From contig NZ_LT629710.1 of assembly GCF_900104535.1 (NCBI RefSeq), positions 4,871,501 through 4,935,500 on the forward strand: DNA of 64,000 nucleotides, read 5' to 3'. Shown one piece after another: positions 27,103 through 35,769 of the stretch. Origin of the DNA: Nakamurella panacisegetis (GTDB taxonomy: Bacteria > Actinomycetota > Actinomycetes > Mycobacteriales > Nakamurellaceae). The notes beneath the pieces are model-generated. The model ran no database searches, was not told the DNA's origin, and saw only the letters and a list, made by a program, of their open reading frames with translations. How positions within the stretch are numbered: the first letter of the stretch is position 1; each line of letters starts with the position of its first letter. The position numbers were made by a program, and so were the translations under genes.

Positions 27103-29703
27103 ATGTCTGTCGTTCACGCCGCCACCGGAAGCGGCCATCACAACCCGTCCCAACCACCGAACCTGACCAGGGCCCAGGCCGCCGAGCGCTCGGCGGCCTT
27201 GTCGGTCCAGTCCTATCGGGTGGACCTCGATCTGACCGACGGCGCGGGTGGACCGGGTGAGAAGACCTTCGCCACCCGCAGCGAGGTGAGTTTCAGCGCG
27301 ACCCCCGGCACCACCACCTTCATCGATTTCGTGGGCGACGGCATCGCGACGGCGACGCTCAACGGCAAGCCGGTCGACGTGTCCGGCTGGACCAACGCCG
27401 GCGGCCTGGCCCTGACCGACCTGGAGGCCGAGAACCTCCTGGCGATCGAGGCCGTCGGCCTGTACACGAACACCGGCGAAGGCCTGCACCGGTTCGTCGA
27501 CCCGGTCGACGGCGCCGTCTACCTGTACTCGCAGTTCGAGACGGCCGATGCGAAGCGGCTCTTCGCCTGCTTCGACCAGCCGGACCTCAAGGCCAGGTTC
27601 ACCTTCGACGTCACCGCTCCCGCGCACTGGCAGGTGGTGACCGGTGGTGCGGCGACCGGTGTCGACACGGCTCCGCCGGGCTCCGGCGGAGCATCGGTCC
27701 ACCACTTCGCCACCACGCAGCCGATGAGCACCTACATCACGGCTCTGATCGCCGGGCCGTATCACGTCGTCCGCGACCACCACGACGGCATCGATCTGGG
27801 CCTGTACTGCCGCAGCACGCTGGCCGAACACCTCGACAGCGAGCGGATTCTCACCGAGACCAAGCAGGGCTTCGACTTCTTCCACGGTGCCTTCGGCGTC
27901 CGCTACCCGTTCGGCAAGTACGACCAGCTGTTCGTCCCCGAGTTCAACGCCGGTGCCATGGAGAACGCCGGGGCGGTGACCTTCCGGGAGGAGTACGTCT
28001 TCCGGTCCAAGGTGACCCACTACCTGTACGAGCGGCGCTGCGAAACCATCCTGCACGAGATGGCGCACATGTGGTTCGGCGACCTGGTCACCATGCGTTG
28101 GTGGGACGACCTGTGGTTGAACGAGTCCTTCGCCACCTGGGCGTCGGTGGTCGCGCAGAACTCGGCCACCGAGTACACCACCGCCTGGACCACCTTCGCC
28201 AACGTCGAGAAGTCCTGGGCCTACGTCCAGGACCAGCTGCCTTCCACCCATCCCATCGCGGCCGACATGGTCGACCTGGCGGCCGTCGAGGTCAACTTCG
28301 ACGGCATCACCTACGCCAAGGGCGCCAGTGTCCTCAAGCAGCTGGCCGCCTACGTCGGCTTCGAGCCGTTCCTGGCCGGCCTTGGCACCTACTTCCGGGA
28401 GTTCGCGTTCGCCAACGCCTCTCTCGACGACCTGATGAAGCACCTGACCGATGCATCAGGACGCGACCTGTCCGGCTGGACCAGTCAGTGGCTGCAGACC
28501 ACCGGCATCAACCCGTTGCACGCGGAGTTCGAAGTCGGACCGGACGGCCGCTACACCTCCTTCGAGGTGGTGCAGGGCGGCGCCGAGCCGGGCGCCGGTG
28601 AGCTGCGGACGCACCGGTTGGCGGTTGGCATCTACGACGACGCCGAGGGCCGGCTGGTCCGGACCCACCGCGTCGAGCTGGATGTCACCGGCGCCCGCAC
28701 CGCCGTCCCGGGGTTGGTCGGGGTAGCGCACGGGGCGCTCGTGCTGGCCAACGACGACGACCTCACCTACTGCAAACTCGCCCTCGACCAGGATTCGCTG
28801 GCCACGGCGATCAGCCGGATCGGCGATATCGCCGACTCGCTCCCCCGCACGCTGGTCTGGTCGGCCGTGTGGGAGATGACCCGCGACGCCAAGATGCGGG
28901 CCCGCGACTTCGTCGAACTCGCGCTGACCGGCGTCCACGGCGAGGATCAGATCGGCGTCGTGCAGCGGGTGCTGTCGCAGGTGCACCTGGCCATCGGGTC
29001 GTACTCCGATCCGGACTGGGCCGCCACCACCGGATGGCCGCGGTTCACCGCCGCTCTCCTTGACCTGGCCACGTCGGCCGAGCCCGGCAGCGATGTCCAG
29101 CTGGCCGCCGTCCAGTCCCTGTGCGCCGCGTCGCTGTCGGCCGACCAGCTCGAGATCATTCAGGGCTGGCGTGACGAATCGGCGCCGCTGGCCGGCCTGA
29201 CGGTCGACGCCGACCTGGCCTGGACGTTGCTCAATGCCCTCGTGGCGCACGGCGTGGCGGGGGTGGACGACATCGAGGCGGCCTCCACCGTCGATGCCAC
29301 CGCATCCGGCGAGCGGCGGGCGATGACCGCCCGCTCGCTCCGGCCCGACGCCGCCGCCAAGGCTGCCGTGTGGGAACGGCTGATCGAGGACGACGGCATG
29401 GCGAATGCGATGCAGGACGCGGCCATCGCCGGTTTCTCGCACCCCGCGCAACTGGCGTTGTTGGAGCCGTACGCAACCCGCTACTTCGAGGTCGTCGACC
29501 AGGTGTGGTCGCGGCGCAGCATCGAGGTGGCACAGAAGGTGGCCGTCGGGCTCTACCCCCGATGGTCGATCCGCCCGGAGATGGTGGACCGGGCGGTCGA
29601 ATGGGCCGGCGGCGAGCACGCGACGGCTCTGGCCCGCCTGGTCTCCGAGGGCCGGTCGGGCACCGAACGGGCGTTGCGGGCCCGGGCCTACGACCAGGCC
29701 TGA
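27103..29703 (+). CDS. pepN: Aminopeptidase N (M1 family)
   Basis: 866 residues from ATG 27103; other in-frame ATGs lie at 27055 and 27094 and the start is not certain. Zinc metallopeptidase that removes N-terminal residues from peptides, acting downstream of Clp and proteasome. Exopeptidase motif GAMEN (about 284-288) and zinc motif H318-E319-x2-H322-x18-E341 (NESFATW) are complete. The C-terminal ERAP1-like helical domain (about 540-866) is full length. Followed by a strong terminator. Confidence 0.95.
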   Translation: MSVVHAATGSGHHNPSQPPNLTRAQAAERSAALSVQSYRVDLDLTDGAGGPGEKTFATRSEVSFSATPGTTTFIDFVGDGIATATLNGKPVDVSGWTNAGGLALTDLEAENLLAIEAVGLYTNTGEGLHRFVDPVDGAVYLYSQFETADAKRLFACFDQPDLKARFTFDVTAPAHWQVVTGGAATGVDTAPPGSGGASVHHFATTQPMSTYITALIAGPYHVVRDHHDGIDLGLYCRSTLAEHLDSERILTETKQGFDFFHGAFGVRYPFGKYDQLFVPEFNAGAMENAGAVTFREEYVFRSKVTHYLYERRCETILHEMAHMWFGDLVTMRWWDDLWLNESFATWASVVAQNSATEYTTAWTTFANVEKSWAYVQDQLPSTHPIAADMVDLAAVEVNFDGITYAKGASVLKQLAAYVGFEPFLAGLGTYFREFAFANASLDDLMKHLTDASGRDLSGWTSQWLQTTGINPLHAEFEVGPDGRYTSFEVVQGGAEPGAGELRTHRLAVGIYDDAEGRLVRTHRVELDVTGARTAVPGLVGVAHGALVLANDDDLTYCKLALDQDSLATAISRIGDIADSLPRTLVWSAVWEMTRDAKMRARDFVELALTGVHGEDQIGVVQRVLSQVHLAIGSYSDPDWAATTGWPRFTAALLDLATSAEPGSDVQLAAVQSLCAASLSADQLEIIQGWRDESAPLAGLTVDADLAWTLLNALVAHGVAGVDDIEAASTVDATASGERRAMTARSLRPDAAAKAAVWERLIEDDGMANAMQDAAIAGFSHPAQLALLEPYATRYFEVVDQVWSRRSIEVAQKVAVGLYPRWSIRPEMVDRAVEWAGGEHATALARLVSEGRSGTERALRARAYDQA

Positions 29704-29732
29704 TCGGTCGGGCCGACGACCCAGGAACGATC

Positions 29733-29766
29733 AAGGATCCCGTCCGCAGCCGCGGGCGGGATCCTT
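29733..29766. terminator. Strong bidirectional terminator between pepN and the DUF5130-like gene
   Basis: 15-bp stem AAGGATCCCGTCCGC / GCGGGCGGGATCCTT with one T-G pair and a 4-nt loop. It lies between convergent stop codons and has A and T residues at the outer ends, so it serves both strands. Confidence 0.85.
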
Positions 29767-29787
29767 CACGTTGGTCGGGACGATGAA

Positions 29788-30252
29788 CTACCAACTGCTC
29801 CGATCGGGCAGGGTCCCGGCCTGGTCGGCCAGTGTCCGGATGCCGTTGGTCAGGGCACCCATCAGGTCGCCGTTGGTCGCGGACGAGATCACGTTCAGCA
29901 CGGCGAGGCGGGCCGCGCGGTCGGTGATGCGGAGCGCCGCAATGGTGCCGGTGACCACCTCCACGATGCGTTGTCCGGGCGAGATAGCCACCAGGACGGC
30001 GTTCGCCGCATCCGTCCCGAGGCCGGCCAGGAGGGTGAGCGCGGTCGCCCGCGAGTCGCTCCCGAGATCACCCAGGAACGCCGCGAACCGCAGGCCGGTC
30101 ACCCGCTCGGCGCTGCTGATCACCTCGTCGAGCGTCTCGAGCTGCTTGCTGTCCAGCGGCCGTTCCGCGTCGCCGACGGGCCCCACCGTCGGCGGATGCC
30201 AGGGCGAGACGACGCCGGCGTCGGCCCTCTTCATGACCTCACCAGGTGCCAC
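29788..30252 (-). CDS. DUF5130-like actinobacterial protein
   Basis: 154 residues. No signal peptide. The LRFAAFLGDLGSDSRATALTLLAGLG and SPGQRIVEVVTG segments resemble the TPM-like DUF5130 family. That family is restricted to actinobacteria, and its mycobacterial member (Rv2468c, from memory) sits at this same position beside pepN. Overlaps the CtaJ-like gene upstream by 14 nt. Given the neighbour, a role near the respiratory oxidase is possible, but unproven. Confidence 0.78.
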   Translation of the reverse strand: MAPGEVMKRADAGVVSPWHPPTVGPVGDAERPLDSKQLETLDEVISSAERVTGLRFAAFLGDLGSDSRATALTLLAGLGTDAANAVLVAISPGQRIVEVVTGTIAALRITDRAARLAVLNVISSATNGDLMGALTNGIRTLADQAGTLPDRSSW

Positions 30253-30469
30253 GTGCGCCTCCTTCGGTACCGGCGCCCACGAGCGCCGGGTCAGCCGGTG
30301 CCACCGGGTAGTCCCCGGCCCAGAACTGATCCGGATAGTCCCAGGTGGAGCCGGGTCGATACTTCGGACGACTCTTCACGCGGCTGGGCACCAGCGTCAG
30401 CAGGGCGATGACGCCGTACACCGCCAGCGGGCCGCCTACGTAGACCAGCACGGTCTGCAGGATGTTCAC
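30239..30469 (-). CDS. ctaJ: Small aa3-type cytochrome oxidase subunit CtaJ-like protein
   Basis: 76 residues. One transmembrane helix (about 5-27) is followed by VPSRVKSRPKYRPGSTWDYPDQFW, the conserved short stretch of this family (split here only to name it: RPKYRPG, then WDYPDQFW). In the Mycobacterium smegmatis III2-IV2 supercomplex, CtaJ (MSMEG_4693, from memory) has this shape and the same neighbours (pepN side and glbO side). The 14-nt overlap with the DUF5130-like gene implies coupling. Confidence 0.72.
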   Translation of the reverse strand: MNILQTVLVYVGGPLAVYGVIALLTLVPSRVKSRPKYRPGSTWDYPDQFWAGDYPVAPADPALVGAGTEGGARGTW

Positions 30470-30591
30470 GGGTGGAACGCTATCCGACGACGCGGCCGAT
30501 CCGACAGATCGGGTCCGGGTTCCCTGGTCGCCGCGTGTGGATTGCCCGGATCGAGGCGGGCATCATCCGATCCGGAGGCTCGGGCGCCGGC

Positions 30592-31851
30592 TCAACGCTC
30601 GGTGGGTTCGGCCACCGTGGCCGGTTCGGAGATCGGCTCGGAGACGAGCAGGTTCCTGGCCATGATCGCGCCGATCAGCAGCGCACCCACTCCGGCCAGC
30701 ACGAAGGTGGCCGGAACGCCCCAGCGGTCGGCAACCAGCCCTCCCACCGCGGCGCCGATGGGGACGGCGCCCCAGGAAACCGTCCGGAAGGCACTGGAGA
30801 CAGCGGCCGTCGCGTGCGGCGGCGTCCCGCGCTGCCGCCGACTGGCCGACAGAATGTTCCAGAGTCCGCCGGCGGCCCCCATGGTGGCGAACGCCACCCA
30901 GGCGACGATCTGGTGCGGCAGCACGCCGAGGAGGACGAGAGCGCCGCCGACGACCCCCACCGCCACCAGCATGAGCGACCCCGACCGATACCGGGCCGCC
31001 AACCGCGGGACGAACCCGGCCGAGATGAGCAGGCCGACGCTGTATCCGGCCAGAAGCGTCGGATACAACGACTTGGACAGGCCGATGGACTGCGTCGCGT
31101 ACAGGACGAGAACCCCTTCCATCGCCCCGGCCGAGGCGGCCAGCACCGTCACCGTGATCACCAGGGACCGGAGCATCCGGTTTCCGAAGATGATCCGAAA
31201 CGCCCCCGAAATGGTGGAACGGGCCGGGCCCGGCTCCGAGCCGGTTCGATCGGGCTCCGGCCGATCCGTCGGCCGGGATCCGGACAGACTTGCGACGACG
31301 CCGGCGGCGACGACGAAGATGACGCCGCCGATGGCGAACGGCACCCACGGATTCATGACGAACAAGACGCCGGCGGCCAGCGGCCCCAGCAGGTCCAGGC
31401 CGACGTTCTCGGAGCTGACGAACCGAGAATTGGCCCGCTCAAGGGCATTGAGCGGCACGATCCGGACGAGCAGCGTCTGAGCCCCGCTGTCGGCGAATGT
31501 CTCGGCCGTGGTCAACGCGAACCCGGCCACCGCGAGCAGCGGAATCGACACGAATCCGCCCAGGATGGCGACGACGAGGAGTCCGACCACGATCGCGCGG
31601 GCCAGGTTTGCTCCCGCGATCGCCCAGGCCGGACTTATCCGGTCGACCAGGATCCCGGCCGGGAGCGCCACCAGGAGCCAGGGCAGCGACGCCGCGGCCG
31701 CGACCGCGGCCACCGAGGTCGGCGACGCGTCTGTGGTGAGCGTCAGCAGGGGAAGTGCGGCGAATCTCATGCCCTCCGCGCACTGCCCGGCGAACCAGGC
31801 GATGACCAGGCGACGGAATGAAGCGGGCAACGACGACTCGTTCTGCCTCAC
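30592..31851 (-). CDS. MFS transporter
   Basis: 419 residues with 12 hydrophobic segments. VALPAGILVDRISP after the second helix is the MFS loop motif. RGTPPHA in the central loop and MEGVLVLYATQSIGL resemble MFS_3/enterobactin-exporter-type carriers. The likely role is export of a small molecule; substrate unknown. Not part of the mycobacterial gene order at this spot, so an insertion relative to it. Confidence 0.87.
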   Translation of the reverse strand: MRQNESSLPASFRRLVIAWFAGQCAEGMRFAALPLLTLTTDASPTSVAAVAAAASLPWLLVALPAGILVDRISPAWAIAGANLARAIVVGLLVVAILGGFVSIPLLAVAGFALTTAETFADSGAQTLLVRIVPLNALERANSRFVSSENVGLDLLGPLAAGVLFVMNPWVPFAIGGVIFVVAAGVVASLSGSRPTDRPEPDRTGSEPGPARSTISGAFRIIFGNRMLRSLVITVTVLAASAGAMEGVLVLYATQSIGLSKSLYPTLLAGYSVGLLISAGFVPRLAARYRSGSLMLVAVGVVGGALVLLGVLPHQIVAWVAFATMGAAGGLWNILSASRRQRGTPPHATAAVSSAFRTVSWGAVPIGAAVGGLVADRWGVPATFVLAGVGALLIGAIMARNLLVSEPISEPATVAEPTER

Positions 31852-32074
31852 TGGTCCCCTTTCAGCGCCTTGACCCGGACTGCGTCATCGGCAAGGGATC
31901 GACCGCTTCGACCTCTCCCGACCGGACATCCCCCACCGGACGACCGACCGCCGAGCGAAGCTCGCCTGAGGCTAGTTCGGTGGTGGAACGTGCACAACAA
32001 GGGCCGACGGCGCGCACCACGTGGGTTCCGACACCCGACCGGCGGCCACGCGATCCGGCGAAGGAGCTACATCT

Positions 32075-32090
32075 AGTGACCTGGATCACA
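32075..32090. promoter_or_regulatory. CRP/GlxR-like binding site
   Basis: AGTGACCTGGATCACA fits the actinobacterial cAMP-receptor consensus TGTGA-N6-TCACA with one mismatch, and its core GTGA-N6-TCAC is a perfect inverted repeat. It lies 224 bp before the MFS start (leftward) and 421 bp before the repeat peptide start. Confidence 0.55.
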
Positions 32091-32189
32091 TTTGGGCGCT
32101 TCCAAGAGGAGGTTGAGAGGCCTGACGAAACGGCAATACAAATCATTGGGGTGAACTTCGCGAGCGCGTCCATCCTGGCGAACGGGTGA
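32076..32189 (+). CDS. Possible 37-residue leader peptide
   Basis: GTG at 32076 is preceded by AAGGAG at a 9-nt distance and opens 37 codons (VTWITFGRFQEEVERPDET...). Codon use is poor for this genome (ATA, ACA, CAA, ATT, TTT), and the start overlaps the CRP-like site. It may be chance or a regulatory upstream frame. Confidence 0.25.
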   Translation: MTWITFGRFQEEVERPDETAIQIIGVNFASASILANG

Positions 32190-32511
32190 TCTGACACTCA
32201 CGCACGCCAAACCATCCGGCCGTCCCCCTGGCTGACTCGCATGAGAAACACGGAGCGTAACTAGCGACCGGCAGGCTTGCTCCAGGCCCTAAAAACCACG
32301 TTCTAAAATTCTCGCCAGCAGCTCCGAACGGAACGTGATTCACCCAGTGTTCAGCATTACCGGTCGCACCACAACCCTTTGGGGGCAACCGGTTCGCTGA
32401 CCTTCTGGCACGTCAGGCCGGTCTGCCGCCCGATCCCGCGGTCGTCGAAAAAATTCGCGACTGAAACCCAAAGGCGTTCCGCCGAGTCCGCCAGACTTAC
32501 TAGGAGCAATC

Positions 32512-32667
32512 ATGTCGAACACTTCCTCCACTGTCCGCGGCGGCCGTTTCGGTTTCGCTGCAACGTCGAGCACGGCTCGTGGCGGCCGTTTCGGCTTCAG
32601 CACGGCGTCGGCCAGCTCCTCCACGGCTCGTGGCGGCCGTTTCGGCTTCAACACCGCCGGCGAGTGA
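32512..32667 (+). CDS. 51-residue peptide with three ARGGRFGF repeats, unknown function
   Basis: ATG at 32512 with AGGAG 5 nt upstream (32502-32506), and TGA right after the last repeat. The peptide has an 8-residue lead-in and three units: R9-G-G-R-F-G-F15, A22-R-G-G-R-F-G-F29 and A39-R-G-G-R-F-G-F46, each preceded by Ser/Ser/Thr. Net charge is strongly positive (six Arg, one Glu). No signal peptide, Cys, Trp or Tyr. I know no family with this pattern. It could be a multi-core modified peptide precursor with a very short leader, an RGG/FG-type nucleic-acid-binding or condensate peptide, or an antimicrobial or signalling peptide. No obvious maturase or exporter lies next to it apart from the MFS gene 660 bp upstream on the other strand. 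Confidence 0.6.
   Translation: MSNTSSTVRGGRFGFAATSSTARGGRFGFSTASASSSTARGGRFGFNTAGE
32529..32650 (+). repeat. Three direct repeats inside the peptide gene
   Basis: Repeat units at 32529-32557, 32571-32599 and 32622-32650. Units two and three share 29 identical bases beginning CACGGCTCGTGGCGG. Unit one differs at five or so positions, mostly synonymous. Spacing is 42 and 51 nt, both multiples of three. Confidence 0.85.
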
Positions 32668-32823
32668 TCTGAGATCGACGCTCCACGATCGTGCTGAGCA
32701 CGGGAGTCGGCGAGCCACTCGATTCGGTCGCCCCAGGCACGCGTTCACCCGGACGGCGCAATGTCGTCCTGGACTATTCGTCCCACACGCGTCACCCGCG
32801 TTGGCGGGACGCACTCGACCGGC

Positions 32824-33366
32824 TCATGCAGCGGTTCCGAGCCATGGATGCCAGGCCGGATCGGCGTCTTCGCTGAGCCACAGACGTCCGGCGCCTATGC
32901 GCTTCGGACTCTCCGGCACGAAGGTCAGAGCCCAGCCCAACTCCGACAGCAGTCGGTCAGCCTTCCTGGCATTGCATCTCGTACAGCAGGCAACACAATT
33001 CTCCCACGAGTGAGCACCACCACGACTCCGAGGAACTACGTGGTCGATGGTGTCTCCGGGCGCCCGACAGTAGGCGCACCGTCGCCGATCTCGTCGCAAC
33101 ACCCCGGTCCGAGTGATGGCTGCGGCGGGTGCGTACGGCACCCGCACGAACCGATTCAGCCGGAGCACGGCCGGGACGGCCAGCACGAAGCTGGGCGAGC
33201 GCATCTTCTCGCCCGCTGGGCGCGCCACGACACATTCGGCCTTTCCGGCCAGCATCAGCACGACCGCGCGACGACCGTTCAGCACAGCCAGCGGCTCGTG
33301 AGTGGCGTTCAGCAGCAGCACCCGTCCGGTCGCCGTCACCGGCACAGTCATGTCGACATTCACCAC
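32824..33366 (-). CDS. HNH endonuclease
   Basis: 180 residues. N-terminal part (about 10-90) of mixed strands. The HNH core contains [21 protein letters not shown] (split: C-x2-C, then TIDHVVP) and [17 protein letters not shown] with the second Cys pair, so the ββα-metal site and zinc knuckle are complete. GTG 33366 opens the frame; ATG 33351, five codons later, is an alternative. Position between ctaJ/DUF5130 and glbO matches mycobacterial Rv2469c (from memory), so this is a chromosomal core gene rather than a mobile one. Overall GC is a little lower than in its neighbours. Confidence 0.88.
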   Translation of the reverse strand: MVNVDMTVPVTATGRVLLLNATHEPLAVLNGRRAVVLMLAGKAECVVARPAGEKMRSPSFVLAVPAVLRLNRFVRVPYAPAAAITRTGVLRRDRRRCAYCRAPGDTIDHVVPRSRGGAHSWENCVACCTRCNARKADRLLSELGWALTFVPESPKRIGAGRLWLSEDADPAWHPWLGTAA

Positions 33367-33550
33367 CCGTCAGGTCAGCAGTGATCACGGCGACACCCGA
33401 ACAGCCGTCACCCGTGTTCTAGTGAACCCTGCCCGAGCCCACTGGGCCAGACTTTTCTTCCGCCACGTTGTTCCGCATCCGTCCGTCGAGCCGGGCGCCC
33501 CACCGCCGGCCCGTCGAATCTCCGCGCCGGACGTGACGGACAATGGTGCG

Positions 33551-33934
33551 ATGAGCGCCCCCGAATCCTTCTACGACGAAGTGGGCGGCAGCCCGACTTT
33601 CACCGGGATCGTCGCCCGGTTCTACGCGATCGTCGAAGACGACCCCGTGCTGCGCCCGCTCTACCCGGAAGAGGATCTGGGGCCGGCACAGGTCCGGTTC
33701 CGGATGTTCCTGGAGCAGTACTGGGGCGGCCCCCGCACTTACTCCGACCAACGCGGGCACCCTCGCCTCAGGATGCGGCACGCGCCCTTCATCATCGGAC
33801 CGGCCGAGCGCGATGCGTGGCTGGCGGCCATGGCCAAGGCCATCGAACCGGCCGGGCTGACCGATTCGGCACGTGAACGTCTGTGGGCCTATCTGGTGAT
33901 GGCCGCCGACTCGATGGTCAACAGCCTGCACTGA
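33551..33934 (+). CDS. glbO: Truncated hemoglobin O (group II)
   Basis: 127 residues, full family length. Two-over-two globin binding oxygen, NO or peroxide with tight control, linked to respiration. Helix-[14 protein letters not shown]-region Tyr/Trp in YWGGP, proximal His77 in LRMRHAPF and the Trp in ERLWAYL (helix G) are the group II hallmarks. Start at ATG 33551, where similarity begins. Followed by the alpha-glucosidase gene with 45 bp between them, as glbO-aglA in mycobacteria. Confidence 0.95.
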   Translation: MSAPESFYDEVGGSPTFTGIVARFYAIVEDDPVLRPLYPEEDLGPAQVRFRMFLEQYWGGPRTYSDQRGHPRLRMRHAPFIIGPAERDAWLAAMAKAIEPAGLTDSARERLWAYLVMAADSMVNSLH

Positions 33935-33979
33935 CGGCCGACCGTGGCCACCCCGATCGGGCCGGCGGCCGTCCCGGGC

Positions 33980-35683
33980 ATGGCAAAATCGTCAGCCGTG
34001 ACAACTGAAGCGGGACAACGCCCGACTGGTCGGTCCTGGTGGACCGACACGGTCGGCTACCAGATCTACATCCGGTCGTTCGCCGATTCCAATGGCGACG
34101 GGATCGGTGACCTGGCCGGCATCACCGACCACCTCGGATACCTGGAGCTTCTCGGGGTGGAAACCATCTGGATCACCCCGTTCTACCCGTCGCCCATGGC
34201 CGACGCCGGGTACGACGTCAGCGACCCACGCGGGGTCGATCCGTCCTTCGGCACTCTCGACGATTTCGACACCCTGGTGCGGCGGGCCCACGAGCATCGG
34301 TTGAAGGTCGTCATCGATCTGGTCCCCAACCACACGTCCTCCGCTCACCCGTGGTTCCAGGCCGCACTGGCCGCCCCGCCGGGAAGTCCCGAACGGGCCC
34401 GCTACCTGTTCCGGGACGGAACCGGGGCCGACGGCTCCGAACCGCCGAACAACTGGGGTTCCATCTTCGGCGGTCCGGCCTGGACCCGAGTGCCCGACGG
34501 CCAGTGGTACCTGCATCTGTTCGCCCCCGAACAGCCGGACCTGAATTGGCGCAACCCGGAGGTCCACGCCGATCTCGAACGGACCCTCACGTTCTGGCTG
34601 GATCGCGGAGTCGACGGTTTCCGGATCGACGTCGCGCACGGGATGTCCAAACCCGAGGGTCTGCCGGACGCGCCGGCCGGACATCCGTCCGCCTTCGACC
34701 GATCCGGTTACGAGCGAGCGGCCCGCGCAGCGGCCGACGCGGACGTCCACCAGCTCCAGGATCTGTCCGGCCAGGATGGCGGCGTGGTCCCGATCTCCGA
34801 AGGCGGGCGCGACCCCCGCTTCGACCACGAAGACGTCCACGACATCCACCGGTTCATCCGGTCGGTCGTCGACCGGTACCCGGACCGGATGACGGTCGGT
34901 GAGATCTGGGTCGGCGACAGCAGCTTCGCCGCCTACATCCGCCCGGACGAGCTCCACCAGGCGTTCAACTTCGCGATCCTGGAGTCCGCGTTCGACGCCA
35001 CCGAACTGCGCGACGCCGTGACCCGTTCGTTGGCCGCTGCGGCCTCGGTCGATGCGGTTCCGGTGTGGACCCTGTCCAATCATGACAAGTTCCGCACCGT
35101 CACCCGGTTCGGCGGCGGTCAGGTCGGCCTCGACCGGTCCCGGGCCGCTCTGTTGATGGAGTTGGCGTTGCCTGGTTCGTGCTACCTGTACAACGGCGAA
35201 GAGCTGGGTCTGGCCAGCATCGACATCCCGGACGAGGCCCTGCGGGACCCGACATGGGTACGCAGCGGCTACACCGAACGCGGCCGCGACAACTGCCGAC
35301 TGCCGCTGCCCTGGGAGGGGACCCAGACGCCCTACGGGTTCTCGACCACGGTCGACACCTGGCTGCCGGTACCGGACGAATACGGCCTGGTGACCGTCGA
35401 GAACCAACTGGAAGACCCGCGATCGACCCTGAGCCTGGTCCGGAAGGCTCTGGAACTGCGGTCGACCCGCCCCGAGTTCAGTGGTGACGCCGTCGATTGG
35501 TACGGGGCGCCGGAGGACTGCTTCGCGTTCCGGCGGCGGGGCGGAGGGCTGATCTGCGTTCTCAACTCCGGCGCGGTGCCGGTCGTGCTGCCGCCCGGCG
35601 ACCTACTCTTGAGTTCGGCCGAACTCACCGACGAGGGTCTCCTGCCTGGGAATGCCGCGGCTTGGCTGGTGCCGAAGAGCTGA
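33980..35683 (+). CDS. aglA: GH13 alpha-glucosidase
   Basis: 567 residues from ATG 33980 (GTG at 33944 and 33998 are alternatives). Cytosolic GH13 (alpha-amylase superfamily) hydrolase for short alpha-glucosides. Nucleophile D217 in GFRIDVAHG, acid/base E308 in VGEIWV and stabiliser D369 in LSNHD are all present, as is DLVPNHTS. (beta/alpha)8 barrel with inserted B-domain, then a C-terminal beta domain (about 490-567). Homolog and position match mycobacterial aglA (Rv2471, from memory). Confidence 0.93.
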   Translation: MAKSSAVTTEAGQRPTGRSWWTDTVGYQIYIRSFADSNGDGIGDLAGITDHLGYLELLGVETIWITPFYPSPMADAGYDVSDPRGVDPSFGTLDDFDTLVRRAHEHRLKVVIDLVPNHTSSAHPWFQAALAAPPGSPERARYLFRDGTGADGSEPPNNWGSIFGGPAWTRVPDGQWYLHLFAPEQPDLNWRNPEVHADLERTLTFWLDRGVDGFRIDVAHGMSKPEGLPDAPAGHPSAFDRSGYERAARAAADADVHQLQDLSGQDGGVVPISEGGRDPRFDHEDVHDIHRFIRSVVDRYPDRMTVGEIWVGDSSFAAYIRPDELHQAFNFAILESAFDATELRDAVTRSLAAAASVDAVPVWTLSNHDKFRTVTRFGGGQVGLDRSRAALLMELALPGSCYLYNGEELGLASIDIPDEALRDPTWVRSGYTERGRDNCRLPLPWEGTQTPYGFSTTVDTWLPVPDEYGLVTVENQLEDPRSTLSLVRKALELRSTRPEFSGDAVDWYGAPEDCFAFRRRGGGLICVLNSGAVPVVLPPGDLLLSSAELTDEGLLPGNAAAWLVPKS

Positions 35684-35769
35684 TCCGCCCCGGGCCGACC
35701 ACGGCGAGGGACGCGTGCGGCTCCCCCGCCAGAGCAACCGGGGTCGGTGGCGGACGTCTAGGGGGCGAG

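Larger units (their letters stand above)
31852..32511. promoter_or_regulatory. 660-bp gene-poor, lower-GC region upstream of the repeat peptide gene
   Basis: No convincing longer gene. GC falls to about 55-60 % in much of it. It holds a CRP/GlxR-like palindrome (32075-32090), a possible 37-codon leader frame (32076-32189), an AT-rich patch TAAAAT (32304-32309) that could be a -10 element, and paired ACCGGT sequences near 32360 and 32390. It probably contains the promoter and a long leader of the peptide gene at 32512. Confidence 0.55.

Noticed and set aside
32340-32654. Minus-strand frame through the peptide repeats, with KPKRPPRAV units
   Set aside because: It has no convincing start or Shine-Dalgarno sequence and runs into non-repetitive sequence. 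The plus-strand frame has ATG, AGGAG and a stop right after the last repeat. Synonymous-change pattern cannot decide, as third positions coincide on both strands.
32691-32876. Plus-strand 61-codon frame after the peptide gene
   Set aside because: No ribosome-binding site, only modest third-position GC bias, and it overlaps the 3' end of the HNH gene on the other strand.
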